Made by a program: the position numbers and the translations under genes
The notes under the pieces: model-generated
The model's input: the letters and a program-made list of their open reading frames with translations, nothing else
Told to the model about the DNA's origin: nothing
Databases searched by the model: none
In this document: positions 16,530-23,611 of the stretch, one piece after another
How the letters are laid out: every line of letters starts with the position of its first letter
Position numbering within the stretch: the stretch's first letter is position 1
Assembly: GCA_029863605.1 (NCBI GenBank)
Contig: JAOTVB010000004.1
Location: 124,001-188,000 of the forward strand
Direction: 5' to 3'
Length of the DNA: 64,000 nucleotides
Source of the DNA: Myxococcales bacterium
GTDB taxonomy: Bacteria; Myxococcota_A; Polyangia; Polyangiales; Houyiibacteriaceae

Positions 16530-16581
16530 GGTGGCCTGCGCGCATTGTCGCTCGAAGGCCGCCTCTCAGGGCGGCCTTTTT
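16530..16581 (+). terminator. Attenuator: mutually exclusive antiterminator and rho-independent terminator
   Basis: The terminator is AAGGCCGCC (16555-16563), loop TCTCAG, GGCGGCCTT (16570-16578), then T residues to 16581. The segment GGTGGCCT (16530-16537), directly after the leader stop, can instead pair with the AGGCCGCC arm (one G-U pair), forming the antiterminator. GGTTCACC inside the leader (16516-16523) can pair with GGTGGCC as the 1:2 hairpin. All four segments of a classical attenuator are therefore present and correctly ordered. Confidence 0.85.
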
Positions 16582-16626
16582 GCTTGATGGATGAGGTCGT
16601 CGTGGGAGGGGCAGGGAGCCCGACCG

Positions 16627-17268
16627 ATGGCCCGCAACGACCGATATCAAGCACAACATCGACAGCCCAGAGATTCTACGACGCGCCGAAAGGCAACCGT
16701 CGTGCACGATGGTACTGCGTTCGAGCTCGCCACCGATCTCAGGCAGTTTGGCTTCGACGTGATCGAGGGCCCACTTTTGTCGTTTGCCTCGGGCTATCAG
16801 GAACCCGGGCAGCTCGCGATCATCGCGACACGGGCGGGTGCCATGAGGCGCGAGAGACTGCAGGCGTGGACTCGCGAGATCTGCGGGCAAGGAGCAACCT
16901 TGCTCGCAATCGGCTCATCGGTCGCGCCAGTGGCCGAGTTCTTCGGCTCTTCGACACTCGACTCGACTCACACTCTGCCGACCGGAAGGCTCGCCGCCGT
17001 GACCGCGGCCCGCGACGGTCTCTTTTCCGGCTTGCCCGAGGAGTTTCGGCTCGCTCTTCCTGCCGGCGACCGAGTCGAGTGCGGTGACCTGAACGCGGAG
17101 TTTGGTGTGACCGCGTGGACGAAAGACGGCGAGCTCATCGGCGCATCGCATGTGTTCAGGCCCGTCCATCTACTTCATACCGGCGCGCTTGAAAGCAGCG
17201 AGCTTCGTCCCGTCATACTCGGCAATCTACTTCGCCTACATCGCCAGCGTGGCGGCCGCGCCTTCTAA
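16627..17268 (+). CDS. Degenerate class I glutamine amidotransferase-like protein (TrpG-like, catalytic Cys lost)
   Basis: 213-residue protein whose order of blocks follows the TrpG/PabA glutaminase subunit. These are a Rossmann start ATVVHDGTAFELATDL, a strand LAIIATRAG where TrpG has its SPGPG loop, LLAIGSSVAPVAEFFG where TrpG has GICLGHQAI.EAFG, GLFSGLPEEFRLAL, VTAWTKDGELIGASH, and LHTGALES in place of FHPES. The nucleophile Cys is replaced by Gly and the GHQ motif is gone, so ammonia release from glutamine is not expected. ATG 16627 has AGGGAG at 16613; ATG 16591 is an in-frame alternative. It lies 46 bases after the aromatic attenuator, which should control it. It could be a regulator, a structural partner, or a decaying trp gene. 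Confidence 0.72.
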   Translation: MARNDRYQAQHRQPRDSTTRRKATVVHDGTAFELATDLRQFGFDVIEGPLLSFASGYQEPGQLAIIATRAGAMRRERLQAWTREICGQGATLLAIGSSVAPVAEFFGSSTLDSTHTLPTGRLAAVTAARDGLFSGLPEEFRLALPAGDRVECGDLNAEFGVTAWTKDGELIGASHVFRPVHLLHTGALESSELRPVILGNLLRLHRQRGGRAF

Positions 17269-17276
17269 CCCTCGAA

Positions 17277-17295
17277 AAGAAGGGACTGTCCCCTT
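17277..17295. repeat. GGGAC-type short palindrome
   Basis: AAGGGACTGTCCCCTT contains the dyad GGGAC-T-GTCCC. The GGGACWGTCCC core recalls REP-like palindromes common between genes in many Gram-negatives. It sits between the amidotransferase-like gene and the membrane protein gene. Only one copy was noticed in this window, so membership of a repeat family is uncertain. Confidence 0.35.
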
Positions 17296-17350
17296 TTGTT
17301 GGGGGTTGAGCGGCGGGTTGGTTACTCTTGTGAGTCGGGGGGAATGCTTG

Positions 17351-18373
17351 GTGAAATCGGTTCCTTGGCGCCGTTGGGGGGCGATTGTTCTGGCCTCGGC
17401 CGTGTCGGTCGGGCTCTTGGTGTTGCTCTTCAACGATCTCGATCCGAAACAGGTTTTCTTGGAGACCAAGAAGGTCGACCTACGCGTCTTCGCCTGGATT
17501 TATCTGCTTCGTGCGATCGCTTTCTTCGCACTGATCTGGAGGACGCGGGCGATTGCAGCGCCGCTCCACACCTATCGCTGGCCGCAGGCGACCCGCGCCG
17601 TATTCGCCGGCTATTTCGGAAATGCCGTGCTCCCTGCCCGGATCGGCGAGCTCATGAAGGCTGGGTATCTCTCGCGGGTCGGCTCTCCCACGCCCACCGC
17701 GTGTGTTGCGTTCATCGCAGTCGAGCGCGTCTTGGACCTGGTGGTGATTGCAATCGTGGCGCTCTGGGTCTCGTTCGTCGTCCTCAACCAACAAGCCGGC
17801 GATAGCGTCGTGCTGTTCTCGCTGGCTGCGGGGACGAGCGCGGTGGTCCTGTTCGTCTTGGCACGCAGTCCCCAACGCGTGGTCGAGATCGCAAGAGCAG
17901 CGGTTCGTCTTCTGGGTGCGCGCGCCGACGCCCTCATCAGCCCCCGCATCGAGACTTTTGTAGAGGGCCTTTCGGCGCTCGACACCGCACGCCGGGTCCT
18001 CCCCGTGATCCTTTCGACTCTCCTCTATTGGGGTGCCACTGTGGCTACCATCGCGATCTGGCCGCTTGCCTTCGGGCTGAGCTTGCCCTGGTACACCCCC
18101 CTCGTCGTCATGGTGTTCTTGTCGCTCGGGACCGCGCTTCCATCGACTGCGGCGTTCGTCGGCACGTATCACTACGCCGCCGCGGCGGCTCTCCATCTGA
18201 TGGGTGCCTCTCGCGAGACTGCAGTGGCGATGGCGGTCTTCGTGCACGCCGCGACGTTCGTTCCGTGGACGATCGCCGCTGGCCTCATCATCGTGATGCC
18301 GCTCTTCAAGGGGCAATTCGCGACGAAGCAGGGGTCTTTGCGACCCTCGACGGCGCCCGAGCCCACCACGTAG
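17351..18373 (+). CDS. Flippase-like integral membrane protein (UPF0104 / AglD-type)
   Basis: About 340 residues with some eight hydrophobic segments, matching the lysylphosphatidylglycerol synthase transmembrane/UPF0104 superfamily. Typical features are the early FNDLDPKQVFLETKKVDLRVFAWIYLLRA, the Arg/Tyr-rich GYFGNAVLPARIGELMKAGYL, VERVLDLVVI, and the late ALPSTAAFVGTYHYAAAAAL. Members are often placed as lipid-linked sugar or phospholipid translocases in glycan clusters. GTG 17351 has GGGGGA about 8 bases upstream; GTG 17330 is an alternative. It stands at the left edge of the carbohydrate cluster, consistent with export or lipid carrier handling. Confidence 0.85.
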   Translation: MKSVPWRRWGAIVLASAVSVGLLVLLFNDLDPKQVFLETKKVDLRVFAWIYLLRAIAFFALIWRTRAIAAPLHTYRWPQATRAVFAGYFGNAVLPARIGELMKAGYLSRVGSPTPTACVAFIAVERVLDLVVIAIVALWVSFVVLNQQAGDSVVLFSLAAGTSAVVLFVLARSPQRVVEIARAAVRLLGARADALISPRIETFVEGLSALDTARRVLPVILSTLLYWGATVATIAIWPLAFGLSLPWYTPLVVMVFLSLGTALPSTAAFVGTYHYAAAAALHLMGASRETAVAMAVFVHAATFVPWTIAAGLIIVMPLFKGQFATKQGSLRPSTAPEPTT

Positions 18374-18415
18374 AGTTTTCTTGGTCTCGCCCGGGCCCCG
18401 GAATACAACCGTCTC

Positions 18416-19078
18416 ATGGGACAGCTGCTCAACATCGTGACCCCGCTTCACAAGGCGACGAAGCGAGACTTCTTGGGTCGCATGCAGGACGAGAAGATCG
18501 CTTGCATGCAGGTCGCCCGTGAGTACGGAAAAGACTTCTGGGACGGAGACCGGCGATACGGGTACGGCGGCTATCGCTACGACGGGAGGTGGGCGCCTGT
18601 GGCGGAGCATCTCATCGCGCACTACGGCCTCCAGTCGAACGCTTCGATCCTCGATGTCGGATGTGGGAAGGGCTACCTCTTGTACGAGCTCAAGCAACTT
18701 CTCCCCAATGCGCGGGTCGCCGGGTTCGACATCTCGGCGTACGCCATCGACAATGCGAAAGAAGAGCTCCGCGGCAATTTGTTCGTGCATCGGGCGCAGG
18801 ACCCCTACCCATTCGAGGACGACGAGTTCGATCTCGTCATCTCGCTCGCGACGCTGCACAATCTCGCGGTGCAGGATCTGAAGGTGGCGCTCCGAGAAAT
18901 CGATCGGGTCGGCAAGAACGCCTATCTCGTAGTCGAGAGCTTTCGAAGTGAGGCAGAGTTGTTTAACCTCCAATGTTGGGCGCTCACCTGTGAAGCGTTC
19001 CACCGCCCGGAGAGCTGGGTATGGCTGTTCGACGAATGGGGATACCGGGGGGACTATGAGTTCATCTACTTCGAGTGA
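18416..19078 (+). CDS. Class I SAM-dependent methyltransferase
   Basis: 220-residue cytoplasmic methyltransferase. The SAM-binding motif I is ILDVGCGKGYLLYEL, followed by the acidic end of strand 2 (VAGFDIS) and the later LVISLATLHNL motif. The N-terminus is Tyr/Gly/Arg-rich (DGDRRYGYGGYRYDGRW) and probably contacts the substrate. It is the first gene of a four-gene overlapping run with the oxygenase, the fusion protein and the RmlD-like reductase, so a nucleotide-sugar or glycan substrate is likely. The exact methyl acceptor is unknown. Confidence 0.9.
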   Translation: MGQLLNIVTPLHKATKRDFLGRMQDEKIACMQVAREYGKDFWDGDRRYGYGGYRYDGRWAPVAEHLIAHYGLQSNASILDVGCGKGYLLYELKQLLPNARVAGFDISAYAIDNAKEELRGNLFVHRAQDPYPFEDDEFDLVISLATLHNLAVQDLKVALREIDRVGKNAYLVVESFRSEAELFNLQCWALTCEAFHRPESWVWLFDEWGYRGDYEFIYFE

Positions 19079-19910
19079 TCCGGTGCTGCGTGCGACCGAG
19101 CGATATGACTCGGACTTTCTCGAACGCGAAGAGTTGCGCCTCGTCGAGGACTTTGAAGAGCGCGGATACCAGATCTTCGATATCGAGGATCGCAGCGGCC
19201 TGGAGCGGATCCGCCGCGCAGTCGCCAATCAACTGAGCAAAGAGACCGGCACGCCCTTCGAGGATATTTCGGAGCTCTTGAACCGAGCCGGTGATCTAGT
19301 CTCGGTCGCCGATCTCAACTCCGTTCGTCTCGCGATCTTCAATGCGATGAATAGGGAGAAGTGGTTTCGCCCTACCTATTACAAGCTTGCTCGGCGAGTG
19401 CTTGCCACGCTCGTGGGGAACGAGCTGGCAATGCAACGGCGTATCAATCTGAGCATCCAGCTTCCAGGCGACGACAGCTCGTTGCTACCAGTTCACTCCG
19501 ATGTCTGGTCGGGGGATTCCGCTTTCGAAGTCGTCGTATGGATTCCTTTGGTCGACTGTTACCGCACGAAGAGCATGTTCATCCTCCCGCGAAAGCTCAA
19601 TGACGAGCATTCGAAGCACCTCGCGGAGTTTCGAGGGAAAGACACCGAGGAGCTCTTTCGGGCGATCGAGCCGGACGTCGAATGGCTGACCGTTTCCGTG
19701 GGTCAGGGAATCATTTTCACGCACACGCTCATGCATGGGAACCGGCGCAACGAGGAAGACGAAGCGCGTTGGTCGATGAACTGCAGGTTCAAGAGCTTGC
19801 TTTCGCCATATGACACCAAGCGCCTCGGCGAATTCTTCGAACCGATCACCCTCCGCGCCGCCACGCGTCTCGGGATGACGTATACTTTGCCCGAGGGATT
19901 CGAGCGTTGA
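19056..19910 (+). CDS. 2OG-Fe(II) oxygenase of the sporadic carbohydrate cluster type
   Basis: 284-residue non-haem iron oxygenase. The metal site is visible: HSD (an HxD) in LPVHSDVWSGDSAFEVVVW and a distal His in FTHTLMHGNRR, followed by an Arg in WSMNCRFKS that would bind 2-oxoglutarate. ATG 19056 lies within the end of the methyltransferase gene; upstream extension to 18948 would overlap it further and was rejected. It resembles the oxygenase found beside the 'sporadic carbohydrate cluster' protein family, and the next gene encodes that family. It may hydroxylate or desaturate a sugar. Confidence 0.85.
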   Translation: MSSSTSSDPVLRATERYDSDFLEREELRLVEDFEERGYQIFDIEDRSGLERIRRAVANQLSKETGTPFEDISELLNRAGDLVSVADLNSVRLAIFNAMNREKWFRPTYYKLARRVLATLVGNELAMQRRINLSIQLPGDDSSLLPVHSDVWSGDSAFEVVVWIPLVDCYRTKSMFILPRKLNDEHSKHLAEFRGKDTEELFRAIEPDVEWLTVSVGQGIIFTHTLMHGNRRNEEDEARWSMNCRFKSLLSPYDTKRLGEFFEPITLRAATRLGMTYTLPEGFER

Positions 19911-21463
19911 GCGCGGGGTACCGCGGTTACATTGCAAGTCGGCCTGTCCGGGGCGAGATGACGCCGCAGCACGTGCAGAACCTCGTCGTGCGCGACTACG
20001 CTACTCGCAACGGGCTCCCATTCCTTCTCAGCGCTACCGAGTACGCGATGCCGGGCTGCTTCATGATGCTCGATAGCGCCGTGGCGAGCCTAGACGACAT
20101 CGACGGGATCATTTTCTTCAGTCTTTTCATGATGCCTCCTGATGAGGCTGGGCGTCGTCGGATCTATCGCCGAACGCTCGAGCTCGGTCGTTCCCTACAC
20201 TTCGCACTCGAAAATCTCGCGTTCGACAGCGAACGAGACATCGACCGATTGGAAGACATGTTCCAGGTCGACCGTTTCGCAAGGAGCACGCTTCGTGCCG
20301 TCAATTTCGATTCCGAAGTCGTGTGCCCCATTTGCGGGGGACTTCCGGCGTCCGAGACCTCGGTCGATTTCTCGGGCGTCACGTCCGATGTCAAGCCTTG
20401 GCCCCATGTTTCGAATCTCCTGGTCTGCGGCGGGTGTGGCCTATTGCACAAGCGAAAGACGGCGGAGTGGTTCCAGGACGTCGATGTCATTTACAGAGAC
20501 TACGAAGCGTACCACCAGGGGCAGGGCGCCGAGCAATCGGTTCGTCAAGAAGAGGCGAGCGAGCTTTCCCCGAGGTCGGCGCTCTTGGTACGGTTTGCGA
20601 AAGACGAGCTCGCGCTCCCGTCGTCGGGAAGACTGCTCGACGTCGGATGTGGCAATGGCGCGCTACTTCGTTCGTTTGCGGGCGAGTTTCCGGGCTGGGA
20701 GCTCATCGGCGTCGATCGAAGTGAAAGTGGCGCAGATGCAGTTGGCGCGATTCCGGGCGTCGAGCGATTCGTCGTGGGCGGCCCTGCAGATGCGCCCGGA
20801 CGCTACGACCTGATCAGTCTCGTCCACGTGCTGGAGCACGTCCCCGAACCGCTCGCCTTCCTTTCCGAGGTCGCAGCCAAGCTCACCCCGGAGGGCGCTG
20901 TTTTGATCGACGCTCCGAGCTTTGCGACGAATCCGTTTGATTTGGCGGTCGTCGATCACGTCATGCATTTCTCGCTCGCGACTCTCCGTGAGCTCACGCG
21001 CCGATCCGGTTATGCGCTGCGGGCATACTCTTCGAGCCTGATTCGCAAGGAGCACGCTGCGCTTCTGACGCTGGCGGACGGTCTCGTATCTACGGATAGC
21101 CGCGCTTCGCGCACGCCGGATGGCGCCACGGATGCAGTGTCCTTGCTACAGGGTCTCGCGACTTGGCTGCCGCAACGTTTCGCCGATCAGGAAATCGGAA
21201 TCCTCGGGACCGGCATCGCTGCGACGTGGGTCTGTGAGCAGTTGTCGAACGGGGCCGCCTACTTCGTCGATGAAGATCCACATCGCTTCGGCAAGAGCTA
21301 CATGGCGACACCCGTGATCGCCCCGACCGACGTGCCCGATGATCTGACGGTGTTCGTTGCGCAGCCTCCCGCGATCGCGCGCAGGATCGCCGAGCGACTG
21401 GCCACGGAGTTTCCCGGGCCGTCGTGGGTGCCGTGCCCGTCCCTGGACGAGCTCGAGCTATGA
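19907..21463 (+). CDS. Fusion: sporadic-carbohydrate-cluster domain + zinc-binding C-methyltransferase-like protein
   Basis: 518 residues. Residues 1-135 match the small LIC12192-type sporadic carbohydrate cluster family, recognised by GYRGYIASRPVRG, PQHVQNLVVRDY, and YAMPGCFMML. From residue 140 a zinc-type module follows (CPIC then CGGC), as in sugar C-methyltransferases. A SAM domain starts near residue 242 (LLDVGCGNGALL, then VHVLEHVPEP). The C-terminal Rossmann-like end (IGILGTGIAATWVCEQL) resembles the C-terminal domain of those enzymes. The TTG start at 19907 overlaps the oxygenase stop. The small domain is normally a stand-alone protein, so the fusion suggests they act on one substrate. 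Confidence 0.83.
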   Translation: MSAGYRGYIASRPVRGEMTPQHVQNLVVRDYATRNGLPFLLSATEYAMPGCFMMLDSAVASLDDIDGIIFFSLFMMPPDEAGRRRIYRRTLELGRSLHFALENLAFDSERDIDRLEDMFQVDRFARSTLRAVNFDSEVVCPICGGLPASETSVDFSGVTSDVKPWPHVSNLLVCGGCGLLHKRKTAEWFQDVDVIYRDYEAYHQGQGAEQSVRQEEASELSPRSALLVRFAKDELALPSSGRLLDVGCGNGALLRSFAGEFPGWELIGVDRSESGADAVGAIPGVERFVVGGPADAPGRYDLISLVHVLEHVPEPLAFLSEVAAKLTPEGAVLIDAPSFATNPFDLAVVDHVMHFSLATLRELTRRSGYALRAYSSSLIRKEHAALLTLADGLVSTDSRASRTPDGATDAVSLLQGLATWLPQRFADQEIGILGTGIAATWVCEQLSNGAAYFVDEDPHRFGKSYMATPVIAPTDVPDDLTVFVAQPPAIARRIAERLATEFPGPSWVPCPSLDELEL

Positions 21464-22347
21464 CCGACCTGCGGCAAGGTGCGCTGGTCGTAGGCGCCAC
21501 GAGCTCGGTCGGAAGGGCAATCTTCCGCGAGCTGTCGCAAGACTGCGAAGTCGTTTGCACACACCATCGAAACCCGGGCCCCAACACGGTTGCATTCGAT
21601 CTCGGGCACGACGAGCCAGGCGCGCTCCCAGTCGATTGGGGCACTCTCGGCGCCGTCGTAGTCGCGGGGGGCCTTACCCAGCTCGATGTTTGCGCGCGGG
21701 ACCCCGTTGCAAGTGCGCAAGTCAATGTCGATGGCACGCTGCGCCTAATCCGTCACGCGCAACTCTCTGGCATCGAGCCGATTTTTTTGTCCTCCGACGC
21801 GGTCTTTTCGGGTGTGCTTTCGAACGCGCAGCCGCGTCCAAAGACCGAGACCGACCCGGTCGATCCGATTACCGCCTACGGACGTCAAAAGAGGGCGGTC
21901 GAGGACGTGGTCCTAGGCTCGACCGGGACGGTGCTCCGACTGTCGAAGCTCGTGTCGACGCGTCCCGAGGATGGTGGATTTCTCCGTGACCTCGCAGCCC
22001 AGCTTCTACGCCACGAACCCATACGTGCCGCCACCGACCAGTTCTTGAACCTGACGTGGACCGAAGACGTGGCTCGGGTAGTCCGTCTAGCGATCGCCGA
22101 AAACCTGTCTGGCCTCTGGCACGTCGCCGCCGAGCCCGTGCGAAGCCGTTACGACTGGAGCATTGCCCTCGCCCGTGAGCTTGGCGTGAGCGAAGACTTG
22201 GTGCGGCCTTGCTCACTCGCGGATTTCGAGTTTCTCGAGCCGCGACCGAAGGACTGCTCGCTCGATGGGTCGCGGCTCCAGCACCGATTGCCCTGGACTC
22301 TTCGCGCGGGCGACCGATTGATCTCGGATATCGCGGGCGCCGGTTAA
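21460..22347 (+). CDS. RmlD-like NAD(P)-dependent sugar reductase
   Basis: 295-residue short-chain dehydrogenase of the RmlD (dTDP-4-dehydrorhamnose reductase) branch. The nucleotide loop is VVGATSSVGRAIF, and the catalytic pair is in AYGRQKRAVED (YxxxK). The segments VNVDGTLRL, FLSSDAVFSG and LNLTWTEDVARVV match the family. ATG 21460 overlaps the fusion gene stop. It probably reduces a keto-sugar made by other enzymes in the cluster. It is the last gene of the run that starts at 18416 and is convergent with the methyltransferase at 22344. Confidence 0.87.
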   Translation: MTDLRQGALVVGATSSVGRAIFRELSQDCEVVCTHHRNPGPNTVAFDLGHDEPGALPVDWGTLGAVVVAGGLTQLDVCARDPVASAQVNVDGTLRLIRHAQLSGIEPIFLSSDAVFSGVLSNAQPRPKTETDPVDPITAYGRQKRAVEDVVLGSTGTVLRLSKLVSTRPEDGGFLRDLAAQLLRHEPIRAATDQFLNLTWTEDVARVVRLAIAENLSGLWHVAAEPVRSRYDWSIALARELGVSEDLVRPCSLADFEFLEPRPKDCSLDGSRLQHRLPWTLRAGDRLISDIAGAG

Positions 22348-23507
22348 CTCGATTCCGGGATCCCGAGGGGTCGGTCCCGAACCAGGCTCAAGTACTGCTG
22401 GCCCTGCCCAAACCAGGAGGCGAAGTTCCCCCAGTCGACATCTCGCTCGCCAGCCTGTAGCCGAGCCACCACCCGCAGGAAATCATCGAACGAACGGACA
22501 GTCAGCGGATCGAGGTCCGCCAGTTCGCTACGCAGAACTTCGAGCGCCTTCATGACTCGCGCCATCGCCGCGGAACTCCGGGCTTCACTGTGGTTCACGA
22601 TCCCCTGGTAAGCCTCGTTGCAGGCCGCCAAAAGAGATCGATTGCGCTCCCGCTTGCGGACGCTGTGCTCAGTGCGTGCATCGATGAAGTTGTGAAGCTC
22701 AGCCAAGTACATCTGGTTCGCGACCGCGTTGAAATCGCTCGCGGGTCCCGTGATTCGCTTGTACCAGCGGCGGTCGACGAGGAAACTCGGCGATGTGCCA
22801 TGGACGCTGAAATCCGGATGAAGGGCGTCGATTGCCTCGTCGAGACCCATCAGCGCACGCCCCTGGAAGGGTTGGATCACATTGTCGAGGATCCAGTCTT
22901 CATGCGAACGTCCCATTCCCTCGATCGTGTCCAGATGAGGTCCAAGAAGCGGGACCAAGATGGCGAGCTTTTCCTCGGTCGAGGCTTCCTCATGGGTCGC
23001 GAGTGCCGCCGCGAACCTTCGGAGTTGCTCAGCCAGATAGCTGGCGGCGTCGATACAGGTGATCAAGATCATTCCGCCGGATCTCACGAACCGCGCGATT
23101 TGGCTCAGCAACTCGGTCGGCGCTTCCTGTGTCGGGAGGACCCCTTCGCAGAGCACCAAATCGAACCGCTCCGAAGTCTCGAAGTCTTCGATGAAGCTTT
23201 GAACGACCGAAATATCGATACTGCCGCTGCCGGCGAACCGTTGGAGCAGATCCCTGGTGTGCTCGAGGCCGACAGGGTTGGCGTCGACGAGGACGTACCG
23301 CGCTGGATGCATGGCTGCCGTGACGATGCTGTTGTGGCCAGAGCCCGGCCCAAACTCGAGGATGCTTCTTCCCGAAAGAAGACCCGGCACGATCCCGACG
23401 TGCCGGTACAGGGCGTGACGGCGATGAAAGTGCTTCTCGAGGTCCTCGATGTCTTGCGCTACCGGGGAGATCCCTTCCTTCGTGTAGAAGTCCACAAAAG
23501 CTTTCAT
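22344..23507 (-). CDS. SAM-dependent methyltransferase with long C-terminal region
   Basis: 387 residues. A class I methyltransferase domain occupies about residues 40-180, with SAM motif ILEFGPGSGHNSIV and the motif LVLCEGVLPTQE. The remaining half is helical, with Arg/Glu-rich stretches (ARTEHSVRKRERNRSL), and is not recognised; it may bind the acceptor. It overlaps the RmlD-like gene by 4 bases at the 3' end and is divergent from the GT-C-like gene. The substrate is unknown, though the location implies a glycan or sugar nucleotide. Confidence 0.86.
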   Translation of the reverse strand: MKAFVDFYTKEGISPVAQDIEDLEKHFHRRHALYRHVGIVPGLLSGRSILEFGPGSGHNSIVTAAMHPARYVLVDANPVGLEHTRDLLQRFAGSGSIDISVVQSFIEDFETSERFDLVLCEGVLPTQEAPTELLSQIARFVRSGGMILITCIDAASYLAEQLRRFAAALATHEEASTEEKLAILVPLLGPHLDTIEGMGRSHEDWILDNVIQPFQGRALMGLDEAIDALHPDFSVHGTSPSFLVDRRWYKRITGPASDFNAVANQMYLAELHNFIDARTEHSVRKRERNRSLLAACNEAYQGIVNHSEARSSAAMARVMKALEVLRSELADLDPLTVRSFDDFLRVVARLQAGERDVDWGNFASWFGQGQQYLSLVRDRPLGIPESS

Positions 23508-23611
23508 CGATGGGCACCCCTCCTAGCGGCGCGGTTTTTGGCTCCCCTTGGACGTTATTGGTACCTTGCCGCAGGGGAGACCGCAAAAAAGGCCTGAGAA
23601 AGCCGACGACC

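Noticed and set aside
16627-17268. Calling this gene trpG or pabA
   Set aside because: Overall order fits, but the catalytic Cys, the GHQ motif and the SPGPG loop are missing and no trpE neighbour is present.
17480-19228. Minus-strand 582-codon frame
   Set aside because: It spans two convincing plus-strand genes in antisense and shows a low-complexity charged composition.
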